A stretch of DNA of 64,000 nucleotides from the NCBI RefSeq assembly GCF_024363255.1, contig NZ_AP026070.1, positions 1,550,001 through 1,614,000 of the forward strand, written 5' to 3'. The notes below the pieces were generated by a model. The model was not told the DNA's origin. It worked only from the letters and a program-made list of their open reading frames with translations, and did not search any database. This document shows, piece after piece, positions 48,898 through 59,886 of this stretch. The first letter of the stretch is position 1; every line of letters starts with the position of its first letter. Source of the DNA: Shewanella sp. NFH-SH190041. Lineage in GTDB: Bacteria > Pseudomonadota > Gammaproteobacteria > Enterobacterales > Shewanellaceae. Both the position numbers and the translations under genes were made by a program.

Positions 48898-49608
48898 CTA
48901 CTGATAACCAAATAGTTGTTTCAGGCTTTTAAGATACCGGCGTGAAACGGGCACTTTGGCGCCTGAGAGGGTTATTACTTCTGCGCCTGCATCCAAAAGC
49001 ACTATTTCCGATATGGCTGATGGGGCGAGGAGATATTGCCGATGACACCGTATAAGTGAGGTTTTTTCTTCTAACACTTTTAGTGTCATTTGGGTATGGG
49101 TCTGGCCTTGTACTGTGGCGACATGGATGCCGCTTAAATCAGAGAACACAAACTCGACATCTTTAATGGATATGACTTTTAGACGGTTCCCGGTATAACA
49201 GGGAAGGTGCTTAAGCTTTGCCGGAGTGATAGGGTCGATGTTTTGGGGCCGATGATCTCTACGTACCTTGGTTAAGGTTTGCGCTAATCGCTGTTCATCG
49301 ATGGGTTTAAGTAAATAATCAAAGGCATGGTTGTCAAAAGCCTTAATGGCGAACTCATCATAAGCGGTAACAAACACTACTTTTGGCAGCGTATCCGGGT
49401 CTAACATGGCGAGTAGTTCCATACCGCTTATTCTGGGCATTTGAATATCTAGAAACACCAGCTGGGGCTTATGACGGTTAATCAATTGCAGCGCTTCAAT
49501 CGCGTTACTGCACTGGCCAATAATGTCAATGTCCGGTGATTTCGCCAACATCTCGGCTAATTCGTCGCGGGCAAAAGGCTCGTCATCAACAATTACACAA
49601 CTGATCAT
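48898..49608 (-). CDS. btsR: LytTR response regulator, BtsR-like
   Basis: A 236-residue response regulator: receiver domain (about 3-115) with acidic pocket VDDE and phosphoacceptor Asp54 in LVFLDIQMPRISG, switch region VTAYDEFAIKAF and LLKPI, then a LytTR DNA-binding domain (about 135-235, RLKVISIKDVEF, RCHRQYLLAP, VPVSRRYLK). Its start overlaps the kinase stop by four bases, so it is coupled to it. It probably activates the CstA-type transporter through the 21-bp-spaced repeats. Named by analogy with BtsR; the orthology is not proved here. Confidence 0.92.
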   Translation of the reverse strand: MISCVIVDDEPFARDELAEMLAKSPDIDIIGQCSNAIEALQLINRHKPQLVFLDIQMPRISGMELLAMLDPDTLPKVVFVTAYDEFAIKAFDNHAFDYLLKPIDEQRLAQTLTKVRRDHRPQNIDPITPAKLKHLPCYTGNRLKVISIKDVEFVFSDLSGIHVATVQGQTHTQMTLKVLEEKTSLIRCHRQYLLAPSAISEIVLLDAGAEVITLSGAKVPVSRRYLKSLKQLFGYQ

Positions 49609-51299
49609 CTCGTATGCTCCTGACGTGGAAAATGAATATGCACCTGGGTGTATTGTTCAGGAATACAATCAATGTTTAAGCCATACTGACTACCAAACTG
49701 ATTTTGAAGGCGTTTATTTACCAAATTCATCCCTAAACCACTGCTGAGATTTTCTGCAGTTGGTGTGGTTGAGGTGTTATACAGCCCAGCATTATCAGCG
49801 ACTGTTAGGTGGATCTCATCGTTTTCAGCCCACCCTTTTATCTTAATTTGGCCGGGGTCTAACAGGTGTGAGGTGCCGTGTTTAACAGCATTTTCGATAA
49901 TCGGTTGGAGAGTAAATGCGGGTAGCATGACCCCATGCAGGGCCGCAGGAATATCAATATTGACCTCAAGACGGTCGATAAAGCGGGCTTTTTCGATGGT
50001 TAAATAAGCATCAATGTGTTCCAGTTCATCGGCAAGCGTCACCAGTCCTGCTGTGCGTTTAAGGTTGATACGTAGAAATTGCGATAATTGCAGCAGTAAT
50101 TTTCTCGCCATATCCGGATTACGACGGACAATGGCACTAATGGTATTGAGGGTGTTGAACAGAAAGTGGGGGTTGACTTGGGCTTGCAATAATTTGAGTT
50201 CGGTTTGCAGTAACAAATTTTGTTGTTGCTCAATGCGACCATAGAGGATCTGGTTGGACAGCAGTTTGGCAATGCCTTCGCCTAAGGTGCGGTTAATGTT
50301 CAAAAATAGCTTATGTTTGGGCTCGTATAATTTTATGGTACCAATGACTTCAGTGTCATTACGCAGCGGGATCACCAGACTGGAACCTAATCGACATTGA
50401 CGAGAGACTGAGCAAGCGTAGGGCGTATCCACACCATCGGCAAACATCACTTTGTTTTCAGTCATTGCGGTTTTGGTGATATCCGACGAAATGGCTGAGC
50501 CGGGAATATGGTGATCAGCGCCAACGCCGATAAAAGCCAATAGCTTTTCTCTATCTGTAATGGCAACGGCACCAACCTTGGTTTCTTCAATCACAATTTG
50601 CGCAACTTGGGCACTGGTGGTTTGGTTAAACCCGCTCGACAGTAAGCCAACGCTACGCTCGGCAATTTTGAGAGCTTGGGCGGAAAAAGCCGATGACAGT
50701 TTATCAAACATGGTTTTTTGATCTCGGACGATACTGATAAATAACGCAGCGCCCAAGGCATTGACCAATAGCATTGGTAAGGCAATTTGCTGTACCAACC
50801 GCCAGGCATCGGCGAAGGGACTGGCGATGAGGAGGATCAATGCCATTTGTAGTGTTTCTGCGGCTAAGGTTACGGCTACGGCTAACGTTGGGCGGTAAAT
50901 GTGCTCTCTTTTACCGGTTTGTCTTAGCCGCCAGCTAATGAGGCCAGCTAATAAGCCTTCCAAGGTGGTGGAAATGGCGCAAGCCAGATCGGTAAATCCA
51001 CCTAAACTGTAACGGTGCAGTCCTCCGGTAAGCCCTACAAATAGCCCTGTTACTGGGCCACCTAATAATCCGCCCAAAACCGCTCCCATAGCGCGGGTAT
51101 TGGCAATGGCGTCTTGGGTTTGTTCACCAAAATAGGTCGCGAGGATGCAAAATCCAGAAAAAATAAGATAGATAAAGAACTTATGGGGGGCTCTAGGGGT
51201 GATTTCTGTAAAGAGTTTAAATAATGGCGTTTTACTGACCAGATAGACTATGACCAGATAAACACACATCTGTTGGGTAAGCAGCAGGATCAGTGACAT
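49605..51299 (-). CDS. btsS: LytS-type sensor histidine kinase, BtsS-like
   Basis: A 564-residue membrane kinase: a 5TM-LYT membrane sensor (about 1-190), GAF domain (about 220-345), His-kinase core with the phosphoacceptor histidine in QVNPHFLFNTLN (about 372) and an ATPase domain ending GLGMNLVNKRLQNQFG. In E. coli BtsS binds pyruvate with high affinity through its membrane domain. It leads the two-gene operon with the LytTR regulator. Pyruvate sensing is inferred from family and neighbourhood. Confidence 0.92.
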   Translation of the reverse strand: MSLILLLTQQMCVYLVIVYLVSKTPLFKLFTEITPRAPHKFFIYLIFSGFCILATYFGEQTQDAIANTRAMGAVLGGLLGGPVTGLFVGLTGGLHRYSLGGFTDLACAISTTLEGLLAGLISWRLRQTGKREHIYRPTLAVAVTLAAETLQMALILLIASPFADAWRLVQQIALPMLLVNALGAALFISIVRDQKTMFDKLSSAFSAQALKIAERSVGLLSSGFNQTTSAQVAQIVIEETKVGAVAITDREKLLAFIGVGADHHIPGSAISSDITKTAMTENKVMFADGVDTPYACSVSRQCRLGSSLVIPLRNDTEVIGTIKLYEPKHKLFLNINRTLGEGIAKLLSNQILYGRIEQQQNLLLQTELKLLQAQVNPHFLFNTLNTISAIVRRNPDMARKLLLQLSQFLRINLKRTAGLVTLADELEHIDAYLTIEKARFIDRLEVNIDIPAALHGVMLPAFTLQPIIENAVKHGTSHLLDPGQIKIKGWAENDEIHLTVADNAGLYNTSTTPTAENLSSGLGMNLVNKRLQNQFGSQYGLNIDCIPEQYTQVHIHFPRQEHTR

Positions 51300-51419
51300 G
51301 GCCGATATCAGTTATCAAAATACTGAGCCTGCCATTTTTATCGTATTAATGCTGTGTACTTTTTGGCAATTTATGGTTGAAAACTGATATGGATGAAAAA
51401 ATTGAGATGTTCAACATAA

Positions 51420-51446
51420 AAAAGGCTGTCATTTGACAGCCTCTTA
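51420..51446 (-). terminator. Terminator of psiE
   Basis: AGGCTGTCA/TGACAGCCT-type stem with a 3-nt loop, directly after the psiE stop; the minus strand has a T-run (TTTTTTAT). Confidence 0.85.
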
Positions 51447-51450
51447 TTAG

Positions 51451-51855
51451 TTATAAATCTTCATCCTGACACTTAGGATATGGCAGTTTTAACTGACCCC
51501 AGCGGATAATAATCACTGTGGCAGCAAGTACCAGGGTAGAGACGGCAATACTTAAAATACGCCAGTCTTCCATGCCTTTCATATCTAAAATCAGATAACG
51601 GGCCAATGCCACAATAGCGATATACAGCGGCATACGTACCGGCAATTTACCGGATTCAGCGTAGTTGGCTACCATGGCAAAGACTTCAAGATAGATAAAT
51701 AGTAAAAGCAAGTCTGCCAGTGCAACTGTGCCAACACTGATAACATGGGCTATCTCCTGCCCGATAGCGACAATTGTCGCCAGAGCAATCATAATCAGCA
51801 CCATATTTTCGACAATTTTGACGCTCTTCAATCCGGCTCTGCGATACATTCCCAT
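51451..51855 (-). CDS. psiE: PsiE-like membrane protein
   Basis: A 134-residue protein with four predicted membrane helices (about 16-34, 42-66, 74-92, 98-120), matching the phosphate-starvation-inducible PsiE family (DLLLLFIYLEVFAMV, ARYLILDMKGMED). Function unknown. In E. coli psiE is under PhoB and CRP control. A CRP-like dyad lies about 70 bp upstream here; no Pho box was recognised. Confidence 0.85.
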   Translation of the reverse strand: MGMYRRAGLKSVKIVENMVLIMIALATIVAIGQEIAHVISVGTVALADLLLLFIYLEVFAMVANYAESGKLPVRMPLYIAIVALARYLILDMKGMEDWRILSIAVSTLVLAATVIIIRWGQLKLPYPKCQDEDL

Positions 51856-51925
51856 AAAAATTAGCCTCTTGAACTAAACCAGATAGCATTTTATCAGCAT
51901 TTCATGGTGAACAAGCCATAATCAT

Positions 51926-51941
51926 CGTGATAAATATCACG
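51926..51941. promoter_or_regulatory. CRP-like dyad upstream of psiE
   Basis: CGTGATAAATATCACG has the 5-6-5 layout of a CRP/FNR-family site with CGTGA/TCACG half-sites. Its centre is about 79 bp upstream of the psiE start codon. Confidence 0.45.
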
Positions 51942-52144
51942 TCTTATCGTGTTACTGTGATTAATAACAGTACAAAATATTGTCTGTGTCGATGGGGTGT
52001 GGGGTATCAGGCTAAATCTAAGTAGTCTTATTTAAAAGACTTTGTGGTCAGTGCGGGGCGTTGAGTTGGCTATGGATTTTACGACGTTCGCGCTATTTGT
52101 CTTGGGAAGCGAAAAGATTTGAACATAGGGGGCTAAACAGAGAT

Positions 52145-52174
52145 AAAAAAACCGCCATAAGGGCGGTCTTTTTT
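52145..52174. terminator. Bidirectional terminator after suhB
   Basis: A-run, ACCGCC/GGCGGT stem with a 5-nt loop, then a T-run. It sits 20 bp beyond the suhB stop. Confidence 0.9.
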
Positions 52175-52192
52175 ATCTCATATTACTGGCGA

Positions 52193-52996
52193 TTAACGCT
52201 TCAGGGCTTCGCTCAGCAATGGGCGCAGTGTTTTCACCAGCGCAGAGGTGGTTTTTGGGTTGCCAGCAACGATGTTGCCAGACATCAGGTAGCTGTGGCC
52301 ACCAGTAAAGTCGGTTACAGTACCACCGGCTTCACGGCAGATCAGATCGCCAGCAGCAATATCCCAAGGCTTCAGGCCGATTTCGAAGAAACCTTCCATG
52401 CGACCAGCGGCAACATAAGCCAGATCCAGTGCGGCAGAACCGGCACGGCGCAGATCAGCACATTGAGCGAATACTTCACCCAGAATCTTCATATAAGTTT
52501 CAGAGTGTTGACGGGCTTTGAATGGGAAGCCTGTAGCAATGATACCTGTGTGGATATCAGTGTTGTTGGATACACGCAGACGGAAGTCGTTCATCTTGGC
52601 ACCTTGGCCACGTACTGCGCTGAACAGTTCGTTACGCACTGGATCAAACACAACGGCAACTTCAGTCTTGCCTTTGTGTTGCAGAGCGATAGATACAGCG
52701 AAGTGTGGGATACCTTTGATGAAGTTAGTGGTACCATCCAGAGGATCGACTATCCAGATATAATCTTTGTTGCTACCACGGTTTTCACCGCTTTCTTCCC
52801 CAACGATAGTGTGGTCAGGGTAAGATTTACGAATGTGGTAAACGATAGCTGCTTCTGCTTCCTTGTCTACACTAGTTACAAAGTCATTGATTCCCTTTGC
52901 ACTTACTTCAACACGGTCAAAGTCAGTGTAGGCACGCATAATTGTTTGGCCGGCGGCGCGAGCAGCGCGAACGGCAATAGTCAGCATTGGATGCAT
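52193..52996 (-). CDS. suhB: Inositol-1-monophosphatase family protein SuhB
   Basis: A 267-residue Mg-dependent phosphatase; in E. coli SuhB also joins the rRNA transcription antitermination complex with NusA. Metal-site motifs are intact: GEESGE, the DPLDGTTNFIKG loop and WDIAAGDLICREAGG near residue 220. It is divergent from trmJ, a conserved neighbour arrangement upstream of the isc operon. Confidence 0.96.
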   Translation of the reverse strand: MHPMLTIAVRAARAAGQTIMRAYTDFDRVEVSAKGINDFVTSVDKEAEAAIVYHIRKSYPDHTIVGEESGENRGSNKDYIWIVDPLDGTTNFIKGIPHFAVSIALQHKGKTEVAVVFDPVRNELFSAVRGQGAKMNDFRLRVSNNTDIHTGIIATGFPFKARQHSETYMKILGEVFAQCADLRRAGSAALDLAYVAAGRMEGFFEIGLKPWDIAAGDLICREAGGTVTDFTGGHSYLMSGNIVAGNPKTTSALVKTLRPLLSEALKR

Positions 52997-53146
52997 TGCA
53001 ATCCCCTGGATGTTAAAGAACGAAAAATAGCGGCGGGATTATACCCAAAACCTGTCATATAGCAAATGCCGATTTTAGGTTAAGTTAACCCTGTCGGCGT
53101 GATAATATCTCGAACCAGTGTTTACGAATTGAAATTAAGACATTTC

Positions 53147-53869
53147 ATGCTCAGCAATATCCGCGTTGTGTTGGTGGGAACTTCTCACCCGGGAAATATC
53201 GGTTCTGTGGCCCGTGCCATGAAAACCATGGGGTTATCCAATCTGTATCTGGCCGAGCCAAGGTGTGAGCCAGATGGTCAGTCAGTGGCATTGGCGGCAG
53301 GGGCCTGCGACATTCTTCAGTCCCTGAAAACCGTTGATTCAATGGCTGAAGCGATTGAGGGCTGTAGTTTGGTCATTGGTACCTCTGCTCGAAATCGGAC
53401 GTTAGATTGGCCAATGTTAGAACCTCGGCAGGCTGGAGAAAAATTAGCAGCTGAAGGTAGCCATGGCCCGGTAGCGATTGTTTTTGGCCGTGAAAATCAT
53501 GGTTTAAGTAATGAAGAGCTACAGCGCTGTCATTATCATGTATCGATACCGGCCAATCCGGAATACAGCTCATTGAATTTGGCTCAGGCGGTGCAGCTTA
53601 TCTGTTACGAAACCCGGGTGGCATATCTTGCTCAGCAAGATGTGGAGCCTGAAACAGAAGCCTATCCGCTGGTTGAAGATCAGGAGCGTTTCTTTGTTCA
53701 TTTAGAGCAAACCTTAACCCGTACGGGCTTTATTATTAAAAACCATCCGGGGCAGGTGATGACAAAACTGCGTCGGTTGTTCACTCGGGCCAGAATTGAA
53801 AGCCATGAAATGAACATCTTGCGCGGCATTTTGACCTCTATTGATAAAAAAGTCGGTAAAAGCGAGTAA
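53147..53869 (+). CDS. trmJ: tRNA (cytidine/uridine-2'-O-)-methyltransferase TrmJ
   Basis: SPOUT-class enzyme that 2'-O-methylates position 32 of several tRNAs, 240 residues. Motifs: [20 protein letters not shown] at the start, [13 protein letters not shown] and the knot segment [16 protein letters not shown]. The ATG at 53147 gives the family N-terminus; the frame is open from 53099. Followed by cysE after 12 bp. Confidence 0.94.
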   Translation: MLSNIRVVLVGTSHPGNIGSVARAMKTMGLSNLYLAEPRCEPDGQSVALAAGACDILQSLKTVDSMAEAIEGCSLVIGTSARNRTLDWPMLEPRQAGEKLAAEGSHGPVAIVFGRENHGLSNEELQRCHYHVSIPANPEYSSLNLAQAVQLICYETRVAYLAQQDVEPETEAYPLVEDQERFFVHLEQTLTRTGFIIKNHPGQVMTKLRRLFTRARIESHEMNILRGILTSIDKKVGKSE

Positions 53870-53881
53870 TAGGACGCGACT

Positions 53882-54703
53882 ATGGGTGTGATCGCAAGAC
53901 TGAAAGAAGATATTGCCTCGATTTATCACCGGGACCCGGCTGCCCGCAGTACACTGGAAATTCTGCTGAATTACCCGGGAATGCAGGCGATTTGGCTGCA
54001 TCGGGTTAGTCATAGAATGTGGAAGGCTAATTGGTGTTTGACGGCTCGTTTGCTGTCAACCTTTTCCCGTTGGCTTACTGGGGTTGAGATCCATCCTGGT
54101 GCCACCATTGGGCGACGATTTTTTATTGATCACGGTATGGGCGTTGTGATAGGCGAAACGGCTGAGATTGGTGACGATTGCACCCTTTATCATGGTGTGA
54201 CACTGGGGGGAACTAGCTGGAATGCTGGTAAACGTCACCCGACATTGGAAAATCATGTGGTTGTGGGTGCTGGGGCAAAAATTCTTGGTCCAATTACTAT
54301 GCATGAAGGCAGTCGGGTAGGTTCGAACTCTGTGGTGGTCAAAGATGTGCCCGCCAATACCACGGTAGTGGGGATCCCCGGTCGGGCAGTGGCGCAGCCT
54401 AGTGAAGCGAATAAGGAAAAATCTGCGCGCCGCAGTGCAATGGCCAAAAAATATGGCTTTGATGCCTATGCTGTTTCTCCTGATAATCCAGACCCTGTAG
54501 CTAATGCTATCGGGCAGATGCTGGATCATATGCATCTGATGGATGCTAATTTGCAAGCGCTCAGTAAAGAGGTGCAGGCAATGGGGGGCGATATCGCTAT
54601 TGAAAAATTACCGCAGCTCGATGTCGGTGAATTCAGTGAAGCTGAAATGGAAGCAGCAGAGAAGCGGCAAAAGGCGATGGAGGAGTTTGATCCCATTATC
54701 TGA
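53882..54703 (+). CDS. cysE: Serine O-acetyltransferase
   Basis: Acetylates serine for cysteine synthesis, 273 residues. A helical N-terminal part is followed by a left-handed beta-helix with hexapeptide repeats and the catalytic stretch [18 protein letters not shown] (about 80-97), then [12 protein letters not shown] and GIPGRAV. The short N-terminal region is of the type found next to iscR in many bacteria. Its place upstream of iscR-iscS fits, since IscS consumes cysteine. A ~75-residue tail follows the catalytic core. Confidence 0.94.
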   Translation: MGVIARLKEDIASIYHRDPAARSTLEILLNYPGMQAIWLHRVSHRMWKANWCLTARLLSTFSRWLTGVEIHPGATIGRRFFIDHGMGVVIGETAEIGDDCTLYHGVTLGGTSWNAGKRHPTLENHVVVGAGAKILGPITMHEGSRVGSNSVVVKDVPANTTVVGIPGRAVAQPSEANKEKSARRSAMAKKYGFDAYAVSPDNPDPVANAIGQMLDHMHLMDANLQALSKEVQAMGGDIAIEKLPQLDVGEFSEAEMEAAEKRQKAMEEFDPII

Positions 54704-54754
54704 GCCAAAGGTTCACAAAATGTGCCAGAGCCATTGAATATTCGTGGTGAAAAA

Positions 54755-54791
54755 GGTTAAATACTCCCGCTAATTGGCGGGGTATTTAACC
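54755..54791. terminator. Long palindrome after cysE
   Basis: GGTTAAATAC-T-CCCGC paired with GCGGGGTATTTAACC: 15 bp with a single bulged T and a 6-nt loop. No T-run follows, so termination may be weak; it separates cysE from the iscR promoter. Confidence 0.6.
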
Positions 54792-54805
54792 GGCCGGCAG
54801 AATTA

Positions 54806-54855
54806 ATACCTGAGTAATTTACCGGGTCTAATAGTTGACTAAATTACTCAGGTAT
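54806..54855 (+). promoter_or_regulatory. iscR promoter with two inverted IscR sites
   Basis: ATACCTGAGTAATTTA (54806-54821) and TAAATTACTCAGGTAT (54840-54855) are perfect 16-bp inverted arms. The right arm lies in an ATAGTTGAC-containing type 1 IscR site and covers the -35 TTGACT (54835-54840); a weak -10 TTTACT stands at 54858-54863. [2Fe-2S]-IscR binding here would repress the operon, as in E. coli. Confidence 0.85.
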
Positions 54856-54895
54856 GTTTTACTCCTCCCATATCAACTTGGGAGCAGCATGAGTT

Positions 54896-55357
54896 ATGAA
54901 ACTGACATCTAAAGGTCGCTACGCCGTAACAGCCATGTTGGATGTGGCTATTCATTCCGCTTCCGGTCCTGTCCCATTGGCAGATATCTCAGAACGACAA
55001 GGGATATCCCTGTCCTATCTTGAACAACTCTTTGCAAAATTACGTAAGCAGGGGCTGGTTGCCAGCGTCCGTGGTCCTGGTGGTGGTTACCGCTTGGGGT
55101 TAGCTGCAGACAGTATTTCTGTTGGCATGGTCGTCAGCGCTGTTGATGAGTCTGTTGATGCAACCCGTTGTCAGGGGAAAGGTAATTGCCAAGGAGGCAA
55201 CCGGTGTTTGACCCATTCCTTGTGGGGTGATCTTAGCAAACAGATTTCTGAGTTTTTGAATGGTATCAGCCTTGCGGGGCTAATGCAGAAGCGGGATGTG
55301 CAGTTTATCTCGGTTAAGCAAGACAAAATGCAGCAAGATCAACGGGTTCCAGTTTAA
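54896..55357 (+). CDS. iscR: Fe-S cluster-sensing regulator IscR
   Basis: A 153-residue Rrf2-type regulator with a winged helix N-terminus ([18 protein letters not shown], split here from its continuation) and [2Fe-2S] ligands Cys92, Cys98, Cys104 and His107 in C-X5-C-X5-C-X2-H, identical in position to E. coli. It represses its own operon when clusters are plentiful. First gene of iscRSUA-hscBA-fdx. Confidence 0.98.
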   Translation: MKLTSKGRYAVTAMLDVAIHSASGPVPLADISERQGISLSYLEQLFAKLRKQGLVASVRGPGGGYRLGLAADSISVGMVVSAVDESVDATRCQGKGNCQGGNRCLTHSLWGDLSKQISEFLNGISLAGLMQKRDVQFISVKQDKMQQDQRVPV

Positions 55358-55438
55358 TGCTGGGCTATTGAATAGAATTTTAATGAGTACGTTGTCGGCA
55401 TTACCAATAATGCGGTATTGCCAAGTACGGAGTGTGTG

Positions 55439-56653
55439 ATGAAGCTTCCTATTTATTTAGATTATTCAGCAACAACTCCTGTTGACCCTCGGGTCGCAGA
55501 GAAAATGGTTCAGTATCTGACAATGGACGGCGTTTTCGGTAACCCCGCTTCCCGTTCTCATCGTTATGGCTGGCAGGCTGAAGAGGCCGTTGATAATGCC
55601 CGCGCTCAGGTGGCTGATCTGATCAATGCTGATCATCGTGAAATTGTGTTCACCTCTGGTGCAACTGAATCAGATAACCTGGCAATTAAAGGTGTGGCGC
55701 ATTTCTATCAGAAGAAAGGTAAGCACATTATTACCAGTAAGACTGAGCACAAAGCTGTGCTTGATACCTGCCGTCAATTGGAGCGGGAAGGATTTGAAGT
55801 CACTTATCTGGAGCCTGCAGAAAATGGCATTATTCCGATGGAACGCCTTGAGGCGGCTATGCGGGATGACACCATTTTGTTGACCCTGATGCATGTGAAC
55901 AATGAAATCGGTGTGGTTCATGATATCGATGCTATCGGTGAGCTGTGCCGTAGTAAAGGCATTGTTTTCCATGTGGACGCTGCTCAAAGTGCCGGTAAAC
56001 TGCCAATCGATGTACAGAAAACAAAAGTGGATCTGATCTCGATTTCTGGTCACAAAATGTATGGTCCAAAAGGTATTGGTGCCCTGTACGTTCGCCGTAA
56101 ACCACGTATTCGTCTGGAAGCACAGATGCACGGTGGTGGGCATGAGCGTGGTATGCGCAGCGGTACTTTACCGACCCACCAAATTGTTGGCTTGGGTGAG
56201 GCTGCAGCTTTGGCTAAGGCCGAAATGGAATCTGATAATGAACGTATCCGTTTCCTGCGTGACAAGCTGTGGAATGGTATTAAGAGTATTGAAGAGACTT
56301 ACGTCAACGGTGATATGGAACAGCGTTACTGCGGTAACCTGAACGTCAGCTTCAACTATGTTGAAGGTGAGTCACTGATGATGGCATTAAAAGACTTGGC
56401 AGTATCTTCCGGTTCTGCCTGTACTTCAGCCAGCTTAGAGCCCAGCTATGTGCTGCGTGCACTGGGGCTGAATGATGAAATGGCACACAGTTCAATCCGC
56501 TTCTCTATTGGTCGTTTTACCACAGAAGAAGAGATTGATTACGCCGTTGAGACCATCAAGGATTCGATTGGCAAGCTCAGAGAAATGTCTCCTTTGTGGG
56601 AGATGTTCAAAGATGGTGTGGATCTGAGCAAAGTGCAGTGGGCACATCACTAA
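55439..56653 (+). CDS. iscS: Cysteine desulfurase IscS
   Basis: PLP enzyme that takes sulfur from cysteine and hands it to IscU and other acceptors, 404 residues. The PLP lysine is in [10 protein letters not shown] and the mobile sulfur-carrying cysteine in [18 protein letters not shown] 6 bp before the ATG at 55439 marks the start; a frame from 55418 lacks support. Confidence 0.98.
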   Translation: MKLPIYLDYSATTPVDPRVAEKMVQYLTMDGVFGNPASRSHRYGWQAEEAVDNARAQVADLINADHREIVFTSGATESDNLAIKGVAHFYQKKGKHIITSKTEHKAVLDTCRQLEREGFEVTYLEPAENGIIPMERLEAAMRDDTILLTLMHVNNEIGVVHDIDAIGELCRSKGIVFHVDAAQSAGKLPIDVQKTKVDLISISGHKMYGPKGIGALYVRRKPRIRLEAQMHGGGHERGMRSGTLPTHQIVGLGEAAALAKAEMESDNERIRFLRDKLWNGIKSIEETYVNGDMEQRYCGNLNVSFNYVEGESLMMALKDLAVSSGSACTSASLEPSYVLRALGLNDEMAHSSIRFSIGRFTTEEEIDYAVETIKDSIGKLREMSPLWEMFKDGVDLSKVQWAHH

Positions 56654-56686
56654 TCCCGAGCACATAACGAGAATTGGAGCAGTATC

Positions 56687-57070
56687 ATGGCTTACAGTGA
56701 AAAAGTAATTGACCATTATGAGAACCCTCGCAATGTGGGTTCTTTCGACAAAAATGATCCATCCGTTGTGACCGGTATGGTTGGGGCACCAGCTTGTGGT
56801 GACGTGATGAAATTGCAATTGAAAATCAATGATTCCGGTATCATTGAAGATGCAAAATTCAAAACGTATGGTTGTGGCAGTGCTATCGCATCAAGCTCTT
56901 TGGTGACTGAGTGGGTCAAAGGTAAGAGCATTGAGGAAGCGGCTGCAATTAAAAATACTGATATCGCGGAAGAATTGGCTTTGCCTCCAGTGAAAATTCA
57001 CTGTTCAATTCTGGCAGAAGATGCGATTAAGGCCGCATTGGACGACTATAAGTCCAAGCAGGCGGAGTAA
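56687..57070 (+). CDS. iscU: Fe-S cluster scaffold IscU
   Basis: A 127-residue scaffold on which clusters are built. The three ligand cysteines lie in [16 protein letters not shown] and KIHCSIL, and the HscA-recognition segment LPPVK stands just before the last one. Follows iscS by 33 bp. Confidence 0.98.
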   Translation: MAYSEKVIDHYENPRNVGSFDKNDPSVVTGMVGAPACGDVMKLQLKINDSGIIEDAKFKTYGCGSAIASSSLVTEWVKGKSIEEAAAIKNTDIAEELALPPVKIHCSILAEDAIKAALDDYKSKQAE

Positions 57071-57080
57071 CGGAGTCCCT

Positions 57081-57404
57081 ATGGCAATTACAATGACACC
57101 GGCAGCAGTAGAGCGGGTGAAGTCATTTTTAGCCAATCGGGGAAAAGGTCTGGGCTTACGCCTAGGCCTTAAAACATCCGGTTGTAGCGGTATGGCTTAT
57201 GTGCTTGAGTTTGTAGATGAGCTCAATGAGGATGACGAAATCTATGAAATCGATGGTGTAAATATCATCATTGATGCCAAAAGTTTTATTTACCTGCAGG
57301 GAATAGAGCTGGATTTTGTCAAAGAAGGCCTCAATGAAGGCTTTAAATTTAACAACCCTAACGCAAAAGGCGAATGTGGTTGCGGTGAAAGTTTCACCGT
57401 ATAA
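57081..57404 (+). CDS. iscA: A-type Fe-S carrier IscA
   Basis: A 107-residue carrier that delivers [4Fe-4S] clusters. Conserved cysteines are in TSGCSGMAY and the C-terminal GECGCGESF. The ATG at 57081 follows CGGAGT and lies 10 bp after the iscU stop. Confidence 0.97.
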   Translation: MAITMTPAAVERVKSFLANRGKGLGLRLGLKTSGCSGMAYVLEFVDELNEDDEIYEIDGVNIIIDAKSFIYLQGIELDFVKEGLNEGFKFNNPNAKGECGCGESFTV

Positions 57405-57418
57405 ACCTGCGTGGATGT

Positions 57419-57943
57419 ATGAACTACTTCGAGTTATTTGATTTACCCCTTTCCTTTAAACTCGATACAGGCCTGTTGTCAGACCGTTATCGGGAACTGC
57501 AACGTGCAGTACATCCAGATAAATTTGCCGGTGGTAGCGAGCAGGAAGTCTTGCTCGCTGTGCAAAAAGCCGCGCAGATTAATGACGGCTATCAAACGTT
57601 GAAACAGCCATTACGTCGGGCTGAGCATATGTTAGCTCTGCGTGGGCTCGATATCAGCGGTGAAACTGCCACGGTAAAAGACACTGCATTTTTAATGCAG
57701 CAAATGGAGTGGCGGGAGGCATTGGAAGATATTGGCCATAGCCAGCAGCCTGAAGTGTTGATTGATGAACTTCACAGCTCTTTTTCTGCTTATGAGAAAG
57801 TGATGTTTGCTAATTTGGCTGAATTATTACTTTCTACCTCAGAGCCGGATGCATTAAAGGCTGCAGATGATATCCGTAAGCTCAAGTTTATGGCAAAGTT
57901 ACAGGACGAACTGGCCCGGGCAGAAGATGCCCTGTTTGAATAG
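57419..57943 (+). CDS. hscB: Co-chaperone HscB
   Basis: A 174-residue J-type co-chaperone that brings IscU to HscA. The N-terminal J domain has the HPD motif (AVHPDKF, about 33-39); the C-terminal three-helix bundle binds IscU. Between iscA and hscA, as expected. Confidence 0.97.
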   Translation: MNYFELFDLPLSFKLDTGLLSDRYRELQRAVHPDKFAGGSEQEVLLAVQKAAQINDGYQTLKQPLRRAEHMLALRGLDISGETATVKDTAFLMQQMEWREALEDIGHSQQPEVLIDELHSSFSAYEKVMFANLAELLLSTSEPDALKAADDIRKLKFMAKLQDELARAEDALFE

Positions 57944-58013
57944 GCCGGTGTAACGGTATTTTATTTTCTTTGGCTCAATTTTTATTGGGCCAAATTTTTA
58001 AGAGTTAATCATT

Positions 58014-59876
58014 ATGGCCCTATTGCAGATTGCTGAGCCCGGACAGAGTGCCGCGCCGCATCAACACCGACTGGCCGTAGGTATCGATTTGGGCACTACC
58101 AATTCGTTGGTAGCTGCTGTGCGTAGTGGTGAAGCTAGCACACTTGCCGATACTCAGGGTCGCCATTCCTTACCTTCTATCGTGTTTTATGGTGATGACA
58201 CTATTGAAACCGGTTATCAAGCCGCCGCGCATTCAGCGCAGGATCCTGCCAATACCATTATTTCTGTAAAACGCTTTATGGGGCGCAGCTTAGCGGATAT
58301 TCAATCTGGCAGTCAGCAACATGCTTATCACTTTACTGCCAGTGAGAATGGATTACCCCTGTTTAATACCCGTCAAGGTCCAGTAAACCCTGTGCAGGTG
58401 AGCAGTGAAATTTTGCGGCCGTTGATCCAGCGAGCTGAAGCCACTTTGGGCGGTCAGTTGGAAGGCGTGGTTATCACGGTACCAGCATATTTTGATGATG
58501 CTCAGCGGCAAGGCACCAAAGATGCGGCCAGTTTGTTGGGACTGAAAGTGTTACGTCTACTCAACGAACCGACTGCCGCGGCCATTGCCTACGGGTTGGA
58601 TTCTCAACAGGAAGGGGTCATTGCGGTTTATGATCTCGGTGGCGGGACATTTGATATCTCTATTTTGCGTTTGAATAAAGGCGTATTTGAGGTATTGGCT
58701 ACGGGCGGTGACTCTGCACTGGGCGGTGATGATTTTGACCATCTGCTGCAGCAATTTTTCATTGCGCAGTGGCAATTAAAAGAGCTAACGCCACAACTCA
58801 GTCGTCAATTGCTGATCGAAGCGCGGCGAGTGAAAGAGGCGTTAACCCAGGCAAGCTCTACCCAAGCGACTATCACTCTGGCTGATGGTCAAATGCTGGA
58901 GATTGAGGTTAGTAAAAGTCAGTTTGATCAATTGATCCAGCCTTTAGTGCGCAAAACGATTGCGGCTTGCCGTCGTTCACTGCGGGATGCTGGAATTGAT
59001 ACCGATGAAGTACTTCAGACTGTGATGGTCGGTGGTTCTACCCGGGTACCGCTGGTGCGTGAGCAAGTGGCACAATTCTTTGGTAAAGCCCCACTGACGG
59101 ATATTGATCCGGATAAAGTGGTTGCGATTGGTGCCGCGATTCAGGCTGATATTTTGGTTGGTAATAAACCAGAATCAGATTTGCTGCTGTTGGATGTATT
59201 GCCATTATCACTGGGTATTGAAACCATGGGGGGACTCGTTGAGAAAATTGTGTCCCGCAATACGACCATTCCCGTGGCCAGAGCACAAGAGTTTACCACT
59301 TTTAAAGATGGGCAAACGGCAATGGCATTTCATGTGGTACAGGGCGAACGTGAGTTAGTTGACGATTGCCGTTCGCTGGCGCGTTTTATTCTAAAAGATA
59401 TTCCGCCTATGGCTGCGGGAGCTGCACATATCCGTGTGACATTCCAAGTTGATGCTGATGGCCTGTTGAGTGTTGAAGCCATGGAAAAATCTTCCGGGGT
59501 GAAAGCCAGTATTCAGGTTAAGCCATCTTTTGGCCTGTCTGAAACTGAGATTGCCACCATGCTAAAAGACTCCATGAAGAATGCGAAGGATGATATCAGT
59601 CGTCGGATGCTGGCTGAGCAGCAGGTTGAAGCTGCCCGGGTCTTGGAGTCGCTACACTCTGCATTGGCGAAAGACGGAGCGTTATTAACCTCTCAAGAAC
59701 GTGATGACATTCAATCGGCGATGGAACAACTTAGCCAATTAGCTGGTGCAGATGATGCCGATGCGATAACCAAAGCGATTGAAGCGCTTGATAGTCAAAC
59801 TCAAGCATTTGCCGAAAAACGTATGGATAACTCTATTCGTCAGGCCCTGACCGGCCAGTCGGTAGATCAGATATAG
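58014..59876 (+). CDS. hscA: Fe-S assembly chaperone HscA
   Basis: A 620-residue Hsp70 specialised for IscU. ATPase motifs [26 protein letters not shown] and [10 protein letters not shown] are present, with a substrate-binding domain that recognises LPPVK of IscU. It follows hscB by 70 bp. Confidence 0.98.
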   Translation: MALLQIAEPGQSAAPHQHRLAVGIDLGTTNSLVAAVRSGEASTLADTQGRHSLPSIVFYGDDTIETGYQAAAHSAQDPANTIISVKRFMGRSLADIQSGSQQHAYHFTASENGLPLFNTRQGPVNPVQVSSEILRPLIQRAEATLGGQLEGVVITVPAYFDDAQRQGTKDAASLLGLKVLRLLNEPTAAAIAYGLDSQQEGVIAVYDLGGGTFDISILRLNKGVFEVLATGGDSALGGDDFDHLLQQFFIAQWQLKELTPQLSRQLLIEARRVKEALTQASSTQATITLADGQMLEIEVSKSQFDQLIQPLVRKTIAACRRSLRDAGIDTDEVLQTVMVGGSTRVPLVREQVAQFFGKAPLTDIDPDKVVAIGAAIQADILVGNKPESDLLLLDVLPLSLGIETMGGLVEKIVSRNTTIPVARAQEFTTFKDGQTAMAFHVVQGERELVDDCRSLARFILKDIPPMAAGAAHIRVTFQVDADGLLSVEAMEKSSGVKASIQVKPSFGLSETEIATMLKDSMKNAKDDISRRMLAEQQVEAARVLESLHSALAKDGALLTSQERDDIQSAMEQLSQLAGADDADAITKAIEALDSQTQAFAEKRMDNSIRQALTGQSVDQI

Positions 59877-59886
59877 GTGTGAAGTT

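Noticed and set aside
52061..53062. 333-codon frame on the + strand opposite suhB
   Set aside because: Mirror of the real suhB gene; no family motifs and no independent start signals.
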